The notes beneath the pieces were generated by a model. It had not been told where the DNA came from, did not search any database, and saw only the letters and a program-made list of their open reading frames with translations. Of a stretch of 29,000 bases of DNA, positions 1 to 9,920 are shown one piece after another. The translations under genes and the position numbers were made by a program. This DNA is from Owenia fusiformis (Eukaryota > Annelida > Polychaeta > Sabellida > Oweniidae), in the NCBI GenBank assembly GCA_903813345.2, contig CAIIXF020000104.1, positions 1-29,000 of the forward strand, given 5' to 3'. Numbering within the stretch: position 1 is the first letter of the stretch; every line of letters starts with the position of its first letter.

Positions 1-633
1 AAAGAAGTGATGAGTATTAGAATGCCCAAATGTCTCTAAGACCTGGTCTGTCAAGGCTTGTTTACAGGTTTCCAGCCAAACCAAAGGGATTCATCTAAAA
101 TTTCCAATTAGGTTTCTACATATAAAAGTTTAGAACTGATTAGTTTTGGGCATTCTGGGTAAACATTAAAGTGCCCACTTTGGATTTTCCATCCTAAAAT
201 CTTGTCTGTCAAGGTTTGTCTACATGTTTCCAGCCAAACCTTTGAGGGATTCATCTAAAATTTCCAGGGATGTTTCTACGTACGTATGAAAGTTTAGGAC
301 TGACCAATTTTTGGCATGGGGCGGCCATTTTGGATTTTCCATCCTAAAATCTTGTCTACCAAGGCTTGTCTACGGGTTACCAGCCAAACCATTTGACAAA
401 TTTACTTCAAATTTTTACATATGAGACATAGTCTTGAGCTGATTAACTTTTTGATGGCCATTTTGAAAGTTTTAAGATAAATCTTGTCATTATTCAAGGA
501 AAGCCATAGCAAATTTTACACACGCTCATTGCCTGAGTGGTAAGAAGTTCTAGTCTAAGAGCTGATCAACTTTCTGTGGCAATCTTGCTTTCCTGGTCAA
601 TGAGCCCAAACTGTTGTGAGTTAGGTACGATTT
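1..633. mobile_element. Right part of a tandem-repeat MITE-like element (cut by window edge)
   Basis: This stretch holds about three head-to-tail units of roughly 150-160 bp. Each carries the landmarks CTTGTYTACAGGTTTCCAG, GGGATTCATCTAAAATTTCC and CATTTTGGATTTTCCATCC; the CTTGTCTAC landmark recurs near 57, 215 and 365. It ends at a GTTAGGTACGATTTTGTT motif near 619-636. The same units and the same terminal motif occur in a complete copy at 7210-8067, so this is a second copy of that family truncated by the window start. No protein is encoded. The architecture resembles the tandem-repeat-bearing non-autonomous elements (pearl/CvA type) described in bivalves; that assignment is inference. Confidence 0.7.
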
Positions 634-951
634 TGTTCCTAACATATTTAACCATACTGTGCGCTTTTCATACAGCAATTCAACTGTAAGCTTTCTCTTG
701 AAATATTTGTTGAAATATCTAGCAGAAATTGCTTCCCCCTCCGTCCCATTTTCCCAATCACTGGGAGTGTATATGCATGTACATATACTTTTTTTTTTCC
801 TGTTTGCAGGTTCAGGAGTTGCTGGAATAGGGTAGGTGCCTTTGAACTAAATATACGTATCGTTGAACATCATTTATGTCAAAAATAAGATCTTTGTCAC
901 ATTTTTGTCTCATTCTGTTCCTTTAGCAGTTATACAGAGCTATGAATACAT
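634..951. other. Non-coding stretch, nothing recognised
   Basis: AT-rich sequence with no convincing reading frame. A pyrimidine tract ending in TTTGCAG at 803-809 followed by GTAGGT at 832 looks like a pair of splice sites around 22 bases, but this is too short to support as an exon. Confidence 0.5.
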
Positions 952-1334
952 TTTAAAGGTAGAATCAGATATATAGGGGTGACAAAATCACAAGCAACAT
1001 GTACAATTGACCTACCAATCTATTCATATTTACAATCTCAATTACAATATCTCCCAAAAGATTCACGATATTTTATAAATTGGTGAAGTTATTATGGATC
1101 TTAAGTGCAAAAATGGGTGAGAAATGTTTAGATTCCCCAAAATAATAACTATGGTTATCATTCTTATAGAATAATAATACATTATTATAAGCTTTTTTTT
1201 GTTTTCCTGAAATAAAGTGTCTAATTTGGGGATTCTTAGAAAATAGACATGACAAGGAATGACATAAGCCAGAAATATTCTAAAATTGAAAAAAAATTGT
1301 TTGATTGCTCATTATATCTGATTCTCTCTTTAAA
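952..1334. mobile_element. MITE with 20-bp terminal inverted repeats (copy 1)
   Basis: The left end TTTAAAGGTAGAATCAGATA (952-971) is the reverse complement, with two mismatches, of the right end TATCTGATTCTCTCTTTAAA (1315-1334). The interior has no coding capacity. A diverged sibling at 26890-27357 shares the ends and interior landmarks (GACAAAAT..CAAGCAAYATGTACA near the left, ATTTGGGGATT and AAGGAATGA near the right). Two copies with the same ends mark this as a dispersed non-autonomous DNA transposon. The superfamily is not identifiable from what I see. Confidence 0.72.
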
Positions 1335-1390
1335 GAATAAATAAATATTTCTTCACATCACAGTATGGGACAAGCTCAAATCATCATTAC

Positions 1391-1651
1391 CTTCTCGTCA
1401 AGTTCAATAACATGACAATTTTCCATTTGTAATTTTGTCAATTTTGCCATATCAAACAGTTCTCTGTATTTTACAAGTGACCCAAGAGGGGCAGCTATTC
1501 TAATTTTTCCATAGGGGTAGTGGGATAAATGTGCAGATTCAGAAACAGGATGTTTTGTCAACAATCTCATGTTTAAAATGCAGAGGAGGAGTTTTTCCAA
1601 AGGATCCAAAAATTGCCCCCAAAGATTTCGTTGAAAATAATATCGAAATAG
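1391..1651 (-). CDS. Unrecognised coding fragment, probable exon or gene relic
   Basis: Read on the minus strand, about 87 codons are open from 1651 down to a good splice donor: GAG AAG followed by GTAATG, with the exon ending at 1391 in phase 0. The peptide includes the stretches FLDPLEKLLLCILNMR and IRIAAPLGSLVKYREL, is well mixed in composition, and does not look like translated AT-rich noise. I do not recognise the family. The 5' border is unclear: an in-frame TAA lies immediately upstream (1652-1654) and there is no AG acceptor between about 1570 and 1651. The piece may be a pseudogene fragment, or the exon may begin further inside, for example after the AG near 1567. No neighbouring exon of the same gene was found. 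Confidence 0.4.
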
Positions 1652-1899
1652 TTACTTTTATCAATTATGAATTTACAGTATTCAAAACGAAATTAGGTCA
1701 CTCAGATTAAAACTAAGGTCATTCAGTGCATTTAGTTTTATTATGGAATTCATTCCTAGTATCATTTTAGGAGTATGTTAGGCTTCACTCATGAACATTT
1801 AAGTATATTGACCATTCATCAGTCCACATATTAAAACATCATTAAGGTAAAACACTAAGGGAAACATATTGAAAATGCATACCATGAAATAACCCCTAG
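1652..1899. other. Non-coding AT-rich sequence
   Basis: No reading frame with protein-like composition and no recognised repeat border in this short interval. It separates the orphan exon from the inverted-repeat pair. Confidence 0.4.
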
Positions 1900-1968
1900 A
1901 TATGTAATACAGTGTGTCCAAAAAACACAACAAGCAAAAACATTGTAAAACAATAAAATCAGTGATGT
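1900..1968 (-). repeat. Dispersed repeat, inverted relative to 2848-2918
   Basis: Its reverse complement matches 2848-2918 over about 65 bp. Both contain ATCACTG, TTTTACAATG, TGCTTGTTGTGTTTTT and CACTGT in the same order. They are either two opposed copies of one family or the arms of a foldback element of about 1 kb. Confidence 0.65.
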
Positions 1969-2847
1969 AAGTGTAACCTTCAAGGGTTTCTAAAAATGAG
2001 GCCTCTGAATGAGTCAAGCACCATTTGATTCAACTGTTGTGAAAAAGTGTCATTATCAGGAATGCTGAAAGCTCTCCTTGAGCCTGACATGAAAGTTCAA
2101 CTGATGAATGATCTAATGAATAAAGAAACAATCTTATACCCCCCCCCTCACCATTTATTCAGGTACCACTTTCAAAATCCAAGTCCAGTGCTTTTAACCC
2201 CTTTAAGTTCTATGATGTACATATTGATTAGATGAAGCTACATGTACCACCTCAAGAATGGCTGTATTCTGCACTGATACTAGGAGGAACAATTACCACA
2301 GATGACTATACAATTAGACTTATGACTTTTATACAAGAATCTTGCAAATCTACATTCTGGAACAGTCATGTGCATATAAAGTATTAAAATGGTAAAATAC
2401 AGTGTATTTCAACAGTTTTAAACTCAGAAATGGCAGGGAAAATATTTAACTTGACTTGTATACTGAAGTAACATGGTAAAAAGCTGTTATTGAATTGCAT
2501 GCCATTAGAGAACATTAAGTTAAAAAATAAAGTCATTTGAAATTGAACGCAATTCAGAAAAAAGGTGAATTTTCACCAAAATGGCCGATATTTCAGGTGT
2601 GATTCCAAGAACCAAGACAGCATCCTAGCAATCTGAAATTTTACAGTAAAGTTAGTTAGGGTAAAAGGAATGGGAACCCAAATGTGCTTAGCTCTCTGGT
2701 AAAAAAGTGAGATTTAATCCAAACACCCTAACTCCCATGCATGAAAAATAATGATTATTCAGTGGTCAATGATCACATATGAACAAATGGCATATCATTG
2801 TAAAGATGAGACACGTAGCTTTATGATAAACTTTGAAATTTATCTAA
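1969..2847. other. Non-coding interval between inverted repeat arms
   Basis: Contains a C9 run near 2140 and segments (2540-2740) that look like old dispersed repeat (AAATGGCCGATATTTCAG, GTGAGATTTAATCCAAACACC). Short open frames here have no protein-like composition. No gene is supported. Confidence 0.45.
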
Positions 2848-2918
2848 TCATCACTGTTTTTTTGGTTTTACAATGGTTCTGCTTGTTGTGTTTTTATTGG
2901 GATGCACTGTTTCATATG
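2848..2918 (+). repeat. Dispersed repeat, inverted partner of 1900-1968
   Basis: Contains TTTTACAATGGTTCTGCTTG followed by TTGTGTTTTTATTGGGATGC and CACTGTTTCATA. The reverse complement of 1900-1968 reads nearly the same. Confidence 0.65.
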
Positions 2919-3304
2919 AAAAAGTCAATCTTAATCAAGGTGTTCTCAGCAATCTGGCAATAGTTTGATTACCTAAGTTGGTATTCAATTAGCTTTATCA
3001 TAGACATTCAATCTAGAGGAAATATTAAAACATTATTATAAAAGGCAGGTCACAAATGGCAACATTCTAAAATCACAAAACCCAGATATTCAACTCAAAT
3101 CTCCCAAACTAGACTAGTTGTGGCTTTCGAGTATATTATATATTAATTTGGCATTTTCAAATAACAAATGTTAATAAAAGGTGATAGACTCTCCAATCTT
3201 ATTAGCATTATTTTTCAAAATAACCAATTCGCATGAAATAATTAGGTGTCAGGGGGGGGGGTTACAAGTTAAAAAGGCTTAGTTTCATTATTTCTTTGGG
3301 GAAT
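2919..3304. other. Non-coding interval
   Basis: AT-rich with a G10 run at about 3252-3261. No gene or border element recognised. Confidence 0.4.
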
Positions 3305-4065
3305 TACCTTACTAGCAGGGTGAGAACTATATCAGAAGCAGTGCCCCTTTAAATGGCTAAATGGATATTGATCCAGTCCCTCAGCAAAATATCATCTTCA
3401 GGGACAGGCATGAATGATGAATTAAAAATAGATTAACCCATTTGTTTCTTCATTTAAAATGTTTTAATGTTCATTAATATGAAAACTACCTTACAAGCAG
3501 CGTTCCTTTAAATCATAAGCTAAATGGATATTGATCAAGTTCCTCAGCAATATATCATCATGGACAGGCATGAACAATGAATTAAAGATAGATTGATCCA
3601 TTTGTTTCTCTGTTCAAAATACTTAAGTGTTCATTAATATGTAAACTACTTCACAAGCACTGTCCCTTTAAATGGCTAAATGGATATTGATCCAGTCCCT
3701 CAGCAATATATCATCATGGACAGGGATGAGCAATGAATTAAGGATAGATTGATCCATTTGTTTCTCTGTTCAAAATACTTAAGTGTTCATTAATATGTAA
3801 ACTACTTTACAAGCACTGTCCCTTTAAATGGCTAAATGGATATTGATCAAGTTCCTCAGCAATATATCATCATGGACAGGGATGAGCAATGAATTCAAGA
3901 TAGATTGATCCATTTGTTTCTCTGTTCAAAATACTTAAGTGTTCATTAATATGTAAACTACTTTACAAGCACTGTCCCTTTAAATGGCTAAATGGATATT
4001 GATCCAGTCCCTCAGCAATATATCATCTTCAGGGACAGGCATGGATGATGAATTATAAATAGATT
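3305..4065. repeat. Tandem array, five units of about 156-163 bp
   Basis: The landmark ATGGATATTGATC recurs at 3361, 3524, 3680, 3836 and 3992, giving spacings of 163, 156, 156 and 156. Each unit also carries CCTTTAAATGGCTAAATGG, CTCAGCAATATATCATC, GACAGG(C/G)ATG and TTCATTAATATGTAAACTAC. Inner units are almost identical while the outer ones are more diverged, as expected for an array homogenised from the middle. The unit length matches the roughly 160-bp repeats typical of bivalve tandem-repeat elements. The unit sequence is unrelated to the 158-166 bp units at 1-633 and 7210-8067. Confidence 0.85.
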
Positions 4066-5574
4066 GGGTAAGACTACAATATAAGCCAAAGTGGTTTAAA
4101 CTTTACATGGGGGCTTTAAGAATGCCATTTTGTACCAATAGGTCATTTTGATTCAAGATTCACGATTTTATTGTGTTTCAAACCAAACACTTGGTTTCCT
4201 TACAAAATCAATTACAAGACATTAACATATAATTATACAGTTAAAAAACAACATGCATTGTTTCACAAATACTATCATACAATCTAATTTTCTTTATCTA
4301 CAATCTAATGATCATTTTGATCATCAATACTAAATGAAAGCTGTAAATAGTGTATAAACAACGCATTTTCAAATTCAATTTCAAATTTCCTTATTCTTAG
4401 GTGTCCACTACACATGTATGAGTTAAATTGAGTACCCATTAAGCCTTAGTTAATGAAATTATCAAATTTGAAAACGACTTTTTTACTCACCTCATGCACA
4501 TAATACCTGCACTCATTGTTTTTGGATAGTACCATCTTCCTAGGGTGATATCACCATATGTCTTGTTTTTAATTCAAATCAATTTGTTTTTCTAGCCCTA
4601 CTTTCTGAGACATAGCAGTTGGAGTTATTGGTAAGTGTAAGCTGGCCTATCAATATACTACAACCTTATCCTCACATATAGTCCTGGAACTGGATAATAA
4701 GCGGTTTGTATAAGCTGAGAGCAGTAGTGGAAGCAGATGTTCCAGTAGTGGTTATTGACGGGGAATGGTATGTATAATTTTCTTCCTGGCAGAGAGTCCA
4801 TCCAAACTCAGCTCCATCTATCCTCTACACTAAGATAATAAGATAAAAATGTTTTTGTGTTGCTTTCTAGTTGTATTTGTTCACTATTTTGTTTGTTTAT
4901 GAACCTGTTAAAATAAATCTGAAGCTAACAGTTGAGTTGATCGAGTTGACAGATCACCAAATTTGGCTCGTCATGCACTTGCGGAAACTTTTAATTAGGG
5001 CTAATGTTCAGTATTATAATATTTTTCTGAAAATATTTGCAATAATTAAATTTGTATTAAAATTGAAGTGTTTGAAAATTTTTAAGAGAAATTAGGAAAC
5101 TGCCATGTCTTTTTGTGGAGGATAGATATGCTTACACAACATACATAACCCACCTTACAATAGACATTTAAATTTTCTCTTAACAGTATTGTTTAGGGAA
5201 GTTCATGTATTAGCCTGATAGAGTAGATAGATAACTATTAGATGGATGGTTTAATAGATGTTGAAATTAAATATAACATTTTAAATGTATTTCTAAGTAT
5301 CCAAAAACAATGTGTAAATTCTGTAAGGGAATAAGTAGTTCAAGGATGAGATGCATGCAAAGTTTTGGATTTTGGAGAATTTCAACATTTTTGAGAATTT
5401 AAATAATTTAGCATTTTGGATCTTAAGTAAATTCATCATTTGATACGATGTCACAGATTTATTGCAAGATAAATTGCATGTATATTTAAGGCGGTAGTAA
5501 ACAAATTGGAGAATTAATCATACATGTTGCTTAAATTAAAATGTGTGTGATAACATTAATAAATGCAAATATTT
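4066..5574. other. Long non-coding stretch with weak exon-like candidates
   Basis: No supported gene. Two segments have splice-like borders: 4596-4630 (TTTTTCTAG before, GTAAGT after) and 4682-4767 (GTATGT after, open in one frame). The two are not phase-compatible with each other and match no family I know. The rest is AT-rich spacer. Confidence 0.4.
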
Positions 5575-5940
5575 AATGCACAAGGGCAACATTTCAAAAA
5601 CAGATATTTGATTGAAAGCACAATTGGCAAAATTTGCATTAGGGCAAAATTTGAAAGGACAAAATCAATATTTAAAGGCATAAGGGCAAAATTGGAAAAC
5701 ACGGAATCGATATTAAAAGGCATAAGCGCAAAATTTGAAAGCTCAGGCACAAGGGCAACATTTCAAAACACAAATGTTCAATAAAAGCACACGAGTCAAC
5801 ATTTGAAAGTACAAACTCAATATTGAAAGGCACAAGGGCATCAATTTAAAACACAGATATTTGAATACAGCCCAAGCTGCAGTATTATTTGAAAGCTAAA
5901 GTCATGTTAAAAAGTGCAATGGCAACATTTGAAAAAATCC
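5575..5940. repeat. Degenerate minisatellite, unit about 42 bp
   Basis: A motif of the form GGCAYAAGGGCAAAATTTGAA recurs with GGGCAAAATTT-like cores at 5642, 5684 and 5726 (period 42). A shorter 27-base step follows to 5753, and weaker units run to about 5940. Both strands stay open for about 65-73 codons because the period is a multiple of three; this is a repeat artefact and not a gene. Confidence 0.7.
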
Positions 5941-7209
5941 CCTAAAATTGATGATTTTGAGAATGAGTGCTTTAACTAATTTTATTCAAAACAGAGTAAA
6001 GTTGTTTGCATCTCATCCTTTTTTGTCTGTCAAATATGCTACCAGAACTTTTTCGAATTGATAAAATTGAACAGAGGGTAGGAATAAAATTCTGTATAAG
6101 AGTTACAAAATCAGCAGCAGAAACTGTGGAATGACGAGTGAAGAACAAAAAAGAGTCAGATCTGCTTCTTCACAGGACCATCAAGTACTATGGTGTAGCC
6201 CCACAGGCCTGAAATATTCCAGCTGCTCTTTGCTATATGTAGAGCATGGATAGTGTAACTTTGTGTCAATGAAAACCTTTATTGTTGCAATAAAAGTAAT
6301 GTATTTGTTACCAAGCATAGCTAGTAATAGGTTAGGTAGGGATTTCATGCTTGATGTAGCTCAAGCAATATGCTAAGATACAAGTACAGTATATCATAAT
6401 GAATGTGAAAGATTAACACAAATTGAAGGCTCTATTCACACACACACTCAATGTTTCTCAACCAGACTCTCTGCCAGTTATCTACTGATTTCAGCTTATG
6501 AAATATGGGCATCAGTAACTAAGGTCGATGGACTTAAAATTTTATGAAGTTGTTAGTTGAGCCACACAAATAGAGCTCAAGAGGTATTTAAGAAAAATTG
6601 CATTGATTTGACTTTATATTGTTTTGGATATCTTTGCAGCTTCAGATCGATCAATAGAGAGCTTTCGATGTAAGTTATTTGGTCAACTTGTACATAAACT
6701 TGTGCTTCTAAATAAAAATACAGAGTGCTACATTATGAAAGCTATTACTCAAAAATCTCCAGAGGTTGGACATAACATAACATTCAAATGCAAACCATTT
6801 GTGACTTTTATTATCACATGTGTGAGATGTCTTGGTCTAAAATGAAATAGGAATTCCTATATGATATATACATTAAAGTCTATCCTAATTTGGGGATGAA
6901 CATTATGAAACACCCTGTACAGATACTGGTGAGAGAGTTTATTATGCAACAAATGGCTCGCTCCAGAAATCGCTAGCACAGATTGGATTGATTAATATAT
7001 CAAAATGGTAGTCGAAGTGTTTGATTGGATACTTTGCATATTCAGCTTATTAATTTTTTTTTGAATAGGGATCATGCGTATGTTAGGCTTTACATGTAGA
7101 TCCAATTTATAAGTTTACAATCATTGTCTACTATATACCTTTTTATACATTCTAAACTTATATCTCAACTTAAACTTTTATAAGAACCAGTGTTCTCCAC
7201 AGTTTTTTT
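5941..7209. other. Non-coding stretch
   Basis: No gene supported. A 30-base segment at 6640-6669 has good flanking splice consensus (TATCTTTGCAG before, GTAAGT after) and is open in one frame, but is too short to call. AACACCCTGTACAG at 6908-6921 resembles the outer end of a mariner-type element; no partner end was found nearby. Confidence 0.4.
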
Positions 7210-8067
7210 ATCATACCTAACAAGAGGTACGATATTGTAGTCAGCTTGGCGGGCGGCCGGCGTCTCACTTTTCAGCTTGTCTACAGGTTTCCAGCCAAAC
7301 CATTTGAGGGATTCATCTGATATTTACAGGGATGTTTCTACATATCAACGTCAAGAACTGATTAGTTTTTGGGCATTCTGGGTAAATTTTAAGGTGGCCA
7401 TTTTGGATTTTCCGTCCTAAAATCTTCAATTCCAAGACTTGTCTACAGGTTTTCAGCCAAACCATTTGAGGGATTCATCTGAAATTTTCAGGGATGTTTC
7501 TACATATCAACGTCAAGAACTGATTAGTTTTTGGGCATTCTGGGTAAATTTTAAGGTGGCCATTTTGGATTTTTTACGTCCTAAAATCTTTACTTTCAAG
7601 ACTTGTCTACAGGTTTCCAGCCAAACCTTTTGAGGGATTCATCTGAAATTTTCAGGGATGTTTCTACATATCAATGTCAAGAACTGATTAGTTTTTGGGC
7701 ATTCTGGTTAATTAAATTTTAAGGTGGCCATTTTGGATTTTCCATCCTAAAATCTTCACTTTCAAGACTTGTCTACAGATTTTCAGCCAAACCATTTGAG
7801 GGATTCATCTGAAATTTCCAGGGATGTTTCTACATATCAAAGTCAAGAACTGATTGGTTTTTGGGCATTCTGGGTAAATTTTAAGGTGGCCATTTTGGAT
7901 TTACGTCCCAAAATCTTCACTTTCAAGACTTGTCTACAGGTTTCCAGCCCAACCGTTCAAATTTTTACATATGTTACACAGTGATAAGTTCTAGAGCTGA
8001 TTAAGTTTTCTGCGGCCATCTTGCTTTCTTGGTCAACAAGACCACAATGCTGTGTTTTAGGTACGAT
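7210..8067. mobile_element. Complete tandem-repeat MITE-like element
   Basis: Left end ATCATACCTAACA (7210-7222) and right end TTTTAGGTACGAT (8055-8067) are inverted repeats matching at 11 of 13 bases. Directly inside the left end, AGGTACGATATTGT (7225-7238) repeats in direct orientation at the right edge (8059-8072), so the left end can form a small hairpin. Between them are five units with the landmark CTTGTCTACAG at 7276, 7438, 7602, 7768 and 7929 (spacing 162, 164, 166, 161). Units include GAGGGATTCATCTGAAATTT, CTGATTAGTTTTTGGGCATT and GGTGGCCATTTTGGATTT. Short open frames inside reflect the repeat and do not encode a transposase. A truncated sibling lies at 1-633. Confidence 0.8.
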
Positions 8068-8784
8068 ATTGTTTTGTCAAGTGGGTGCAAAATTCTCATT
8101 CTCACAATTCAGACCAAAATTGGTCAAAATGTGCCCATTTCTCATGATTTTTCTCATTTTCAAGTTGGTGCAAATGGATTTTCAGGTGAGTGCAAGCATG
8201 TTTTAAAAATCTCAGATGGGGGCTGTACCCACTTGCTTTAATGCTGTGGGGATCACTGAGAACTGTGAAATAATCTACTCTGCTGTGTGATGAACCACGT
8301 TAAAGAGTCTTGTGTGTAGAACACCACGTCACAAGAGCTAGGTATTGAGTTGATAATGTACAGATTACAATGATGTTACAGATATCACAATCACAGTCAC
8401 TGATTGATGAATGAGGTATAGAATTGGGAAACTATTTATGTCAACAAAGTACATGAAAATCAATTTCAAATTTCAAATTGATTTTAGTGTGACAAGACCC
8501 TTTAAAGTCAAAGTTTACATACCATATACGTTTTTGAAACAACTTTTATCGAAAGCTCTCTAATCATACTGTTTATTTTAGAGGACATAATTTCCTCTTT
8601 AAGGAATGAATTTTGTGTTTTTTTATTTTATTTTAGGCTTCCATTTTTAATTAAAGGCTTATTGTTATAGGTTCCCCTAGATGATGCAATAGAGAGATTT
8701 GCATATTTAACCACTAAAAGACTTGATGACATAATAGAATTCTGTTGACAATTTTCCATAAGAAATTTAATTAAGTTTAAATAA
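8068..8784. other. Non-coding interval with a small palindrome
   Basis: No gene supported. A near-perfect palindrome with arms AAAATCAATTT and AAATTGATTTT lies at 8457-8485. The rest is AT-rich spacer. Confidence 0.45.
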
Positions 8785-9368
8785 TGCACCATTCAAAAGT
8801 TTGCCTGAGACCCACCACGCAGGGAGGTTGGGGAATTTGATTCGTAATATTGTCCCCAGGGATAGGTATTTGATTTGCACGTTCCTGTGAGTGAGGATTT
8901 TTGCCGAAATAGTTTTTTGTCGAGCTTGCTCTCGCCCTGGCCCTCTTAAAAAAGTTGCACTTCCGCGTTCTACTTGTATTCCTTGCCTTGTTATAGTTCA
9001 ATCAGAATAAATGGAGGGAGGTATTAAAGTAAAAAGCCAATATAGTTTGCCTTATATAGGGATATATATAAAATATGTTATTGCATAAAGTACCATTTAA
9101 GCATAGAGCACTTTCGAAAAAGTAGTACGTTCCCTAATTAAAATATTGATAAAAAGAAAGTACTGCACGTGTATTCCTCAACAATCATGAGCATTTGCCT
9201 GCTAACGAGGGTCTGGGCCCGGGGATCGGGAATTTTTGATCAGATTATTACTTCCAGAGAGGGGAAATTGACACATTTATTTGGCAAATGACGGGGTGAG
9301 GATGTTAAATTGCCTATTCATGCCAATGGGAGGAGGGGGGGGTCTCTCACAAACGTTTGAATGGTGTA
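8785..9368. mobile_element. MITE with about 30-bp inverted ends and TAA duplication
   Basis: The left end begins TGCACCATTCAAAAGTTTG and runs on to CCTGAGACCC. The right end reads GGGTCTCTCACAAACGTTTG and then AATGGTGTA. Each is the near reverse complement of the other over about 30 bases. TAA flanks the element on both sides (8782-8784 and 9369-9371), consistent with a 3-bp target-site duplication as made by PIF/Harbinger-type transposases. That superfamily assignment is inference from the duplication only. The interior has GC-richer patches than its surroundings and no transposase reading frame, so the element is non-autonomous. Confidence 0.75.
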
Positions 9369-9540
9369 TAAGTCATTCTGCTGTAAGCCTATTCAGTTTT
9401 CCAAATTTTCTCCAAACGTTGAGTTTTTTTTAATTTAAAAAGTTTTAAAACATAGATATCTACTCAGGTGATATTGTCATGGAATATTTGATTTGAGTTG
9501 GGTGGATATGGGGCTGATGGTGGACTGCGACTTGGATCAT

Positions 9541-9560
9541 ACAGGGTGGTCAAAAAACGG
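9541..9560. repeat. Mariner-type terminal inverted repeat remnant
   Basis: ACAGGGTGGTCAAAAAACGG has the form of the outer end of many mariner-family elements. It lies about 110 bases beyond the stop codon of the transposase remnant on the minus strand, where the 3' end of such an element is expected. I found no matching opposite end. Confidence 0.5.
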
Positions 9561-9668
9561 CAACCCTGGATTTTCCTCATATCTTTGTCATTTTAAGAAA
9601 TAACTTCCTGATATTTCACATATTCGTAGAACATATAATTTCCTACTATCCCACAAAATACAGCACTT

Positions 9669-9920
9669 TCAACAACATGTCACAGGTGTGGCCATCATCG
9701 CTCTGTAGGCAAACCTGCACAAGCTGGCAACAATCCAACTGTATTCCTCAGCAGGTATGGCCTGGATGACATGGATGATCTTCTTTTTATGGTCTGCAAT
9801 TGTCCTGAGGTCATTCTCATACACTCTATCTTTGGTGTATACCCACAGGTAGAAGTCAGATAGGACATTTTAGATGACATGAGCAGGTTTGCCTACAGCC
9901 CAATATTGGCCACTGGGGCA
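9669..9920 (-). pseudogene. Mariner-like transposase, C-terminal remnant
   Basis: Minus-strand translation gives SDFYLWVYTKDRVYENDL, then HKKKIIHVIQAIP and a short tail ending in TGT TGT TGA at 9669-9671. The DFYLWxYxKDRVY signature followed by a helix with IP is the classic end of Tc1/mariner-superfamily DDE transposases. These would excise and reinsert the element at TA sites. The segment just before DFYLW, normally PAHSPDLNP-like and holding the third catalytic acid, reads PAHVI-stop-N, so the catalytic position is lost to TAA. Upstream homology fades by about 9920-10000. The copy is dead and truncated, retaining only the last fifth or so of the usual 340-residue protein. Confidence 0.7.

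Noticed and set aside
810-831. 22-base microexon between TTTGCAG and GTAGGT
   Set aside because: Too short to test by reading, with no neighbouring exon and no preserved sequence context.
5556-5784. Overlapping frames on both strands as a small gene
   Set aside because: Both are products of a 42-bp minisatellite.
6908-6921. AACACCCTGTACAG as the missing end of the mariner at 9541-9920
   Set aside because: It is 2.6 kb away, on the wrong side of the remnant's 3' end, and no transposase homology lies between.
7439-8241. Plus-strand frames with near-identical peptides (FQPNHLRDSSEI...)
   Set aside because: They are translations of the 162-166 bp tandem units and shift frame between units; not a protein repeat.
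8777-9001. Minus-strand 74-codon frame rich in Arg and Ala
   Set aside because: Falls inside a MITE and includes its terminal inverted repeat; no homologue recognised.
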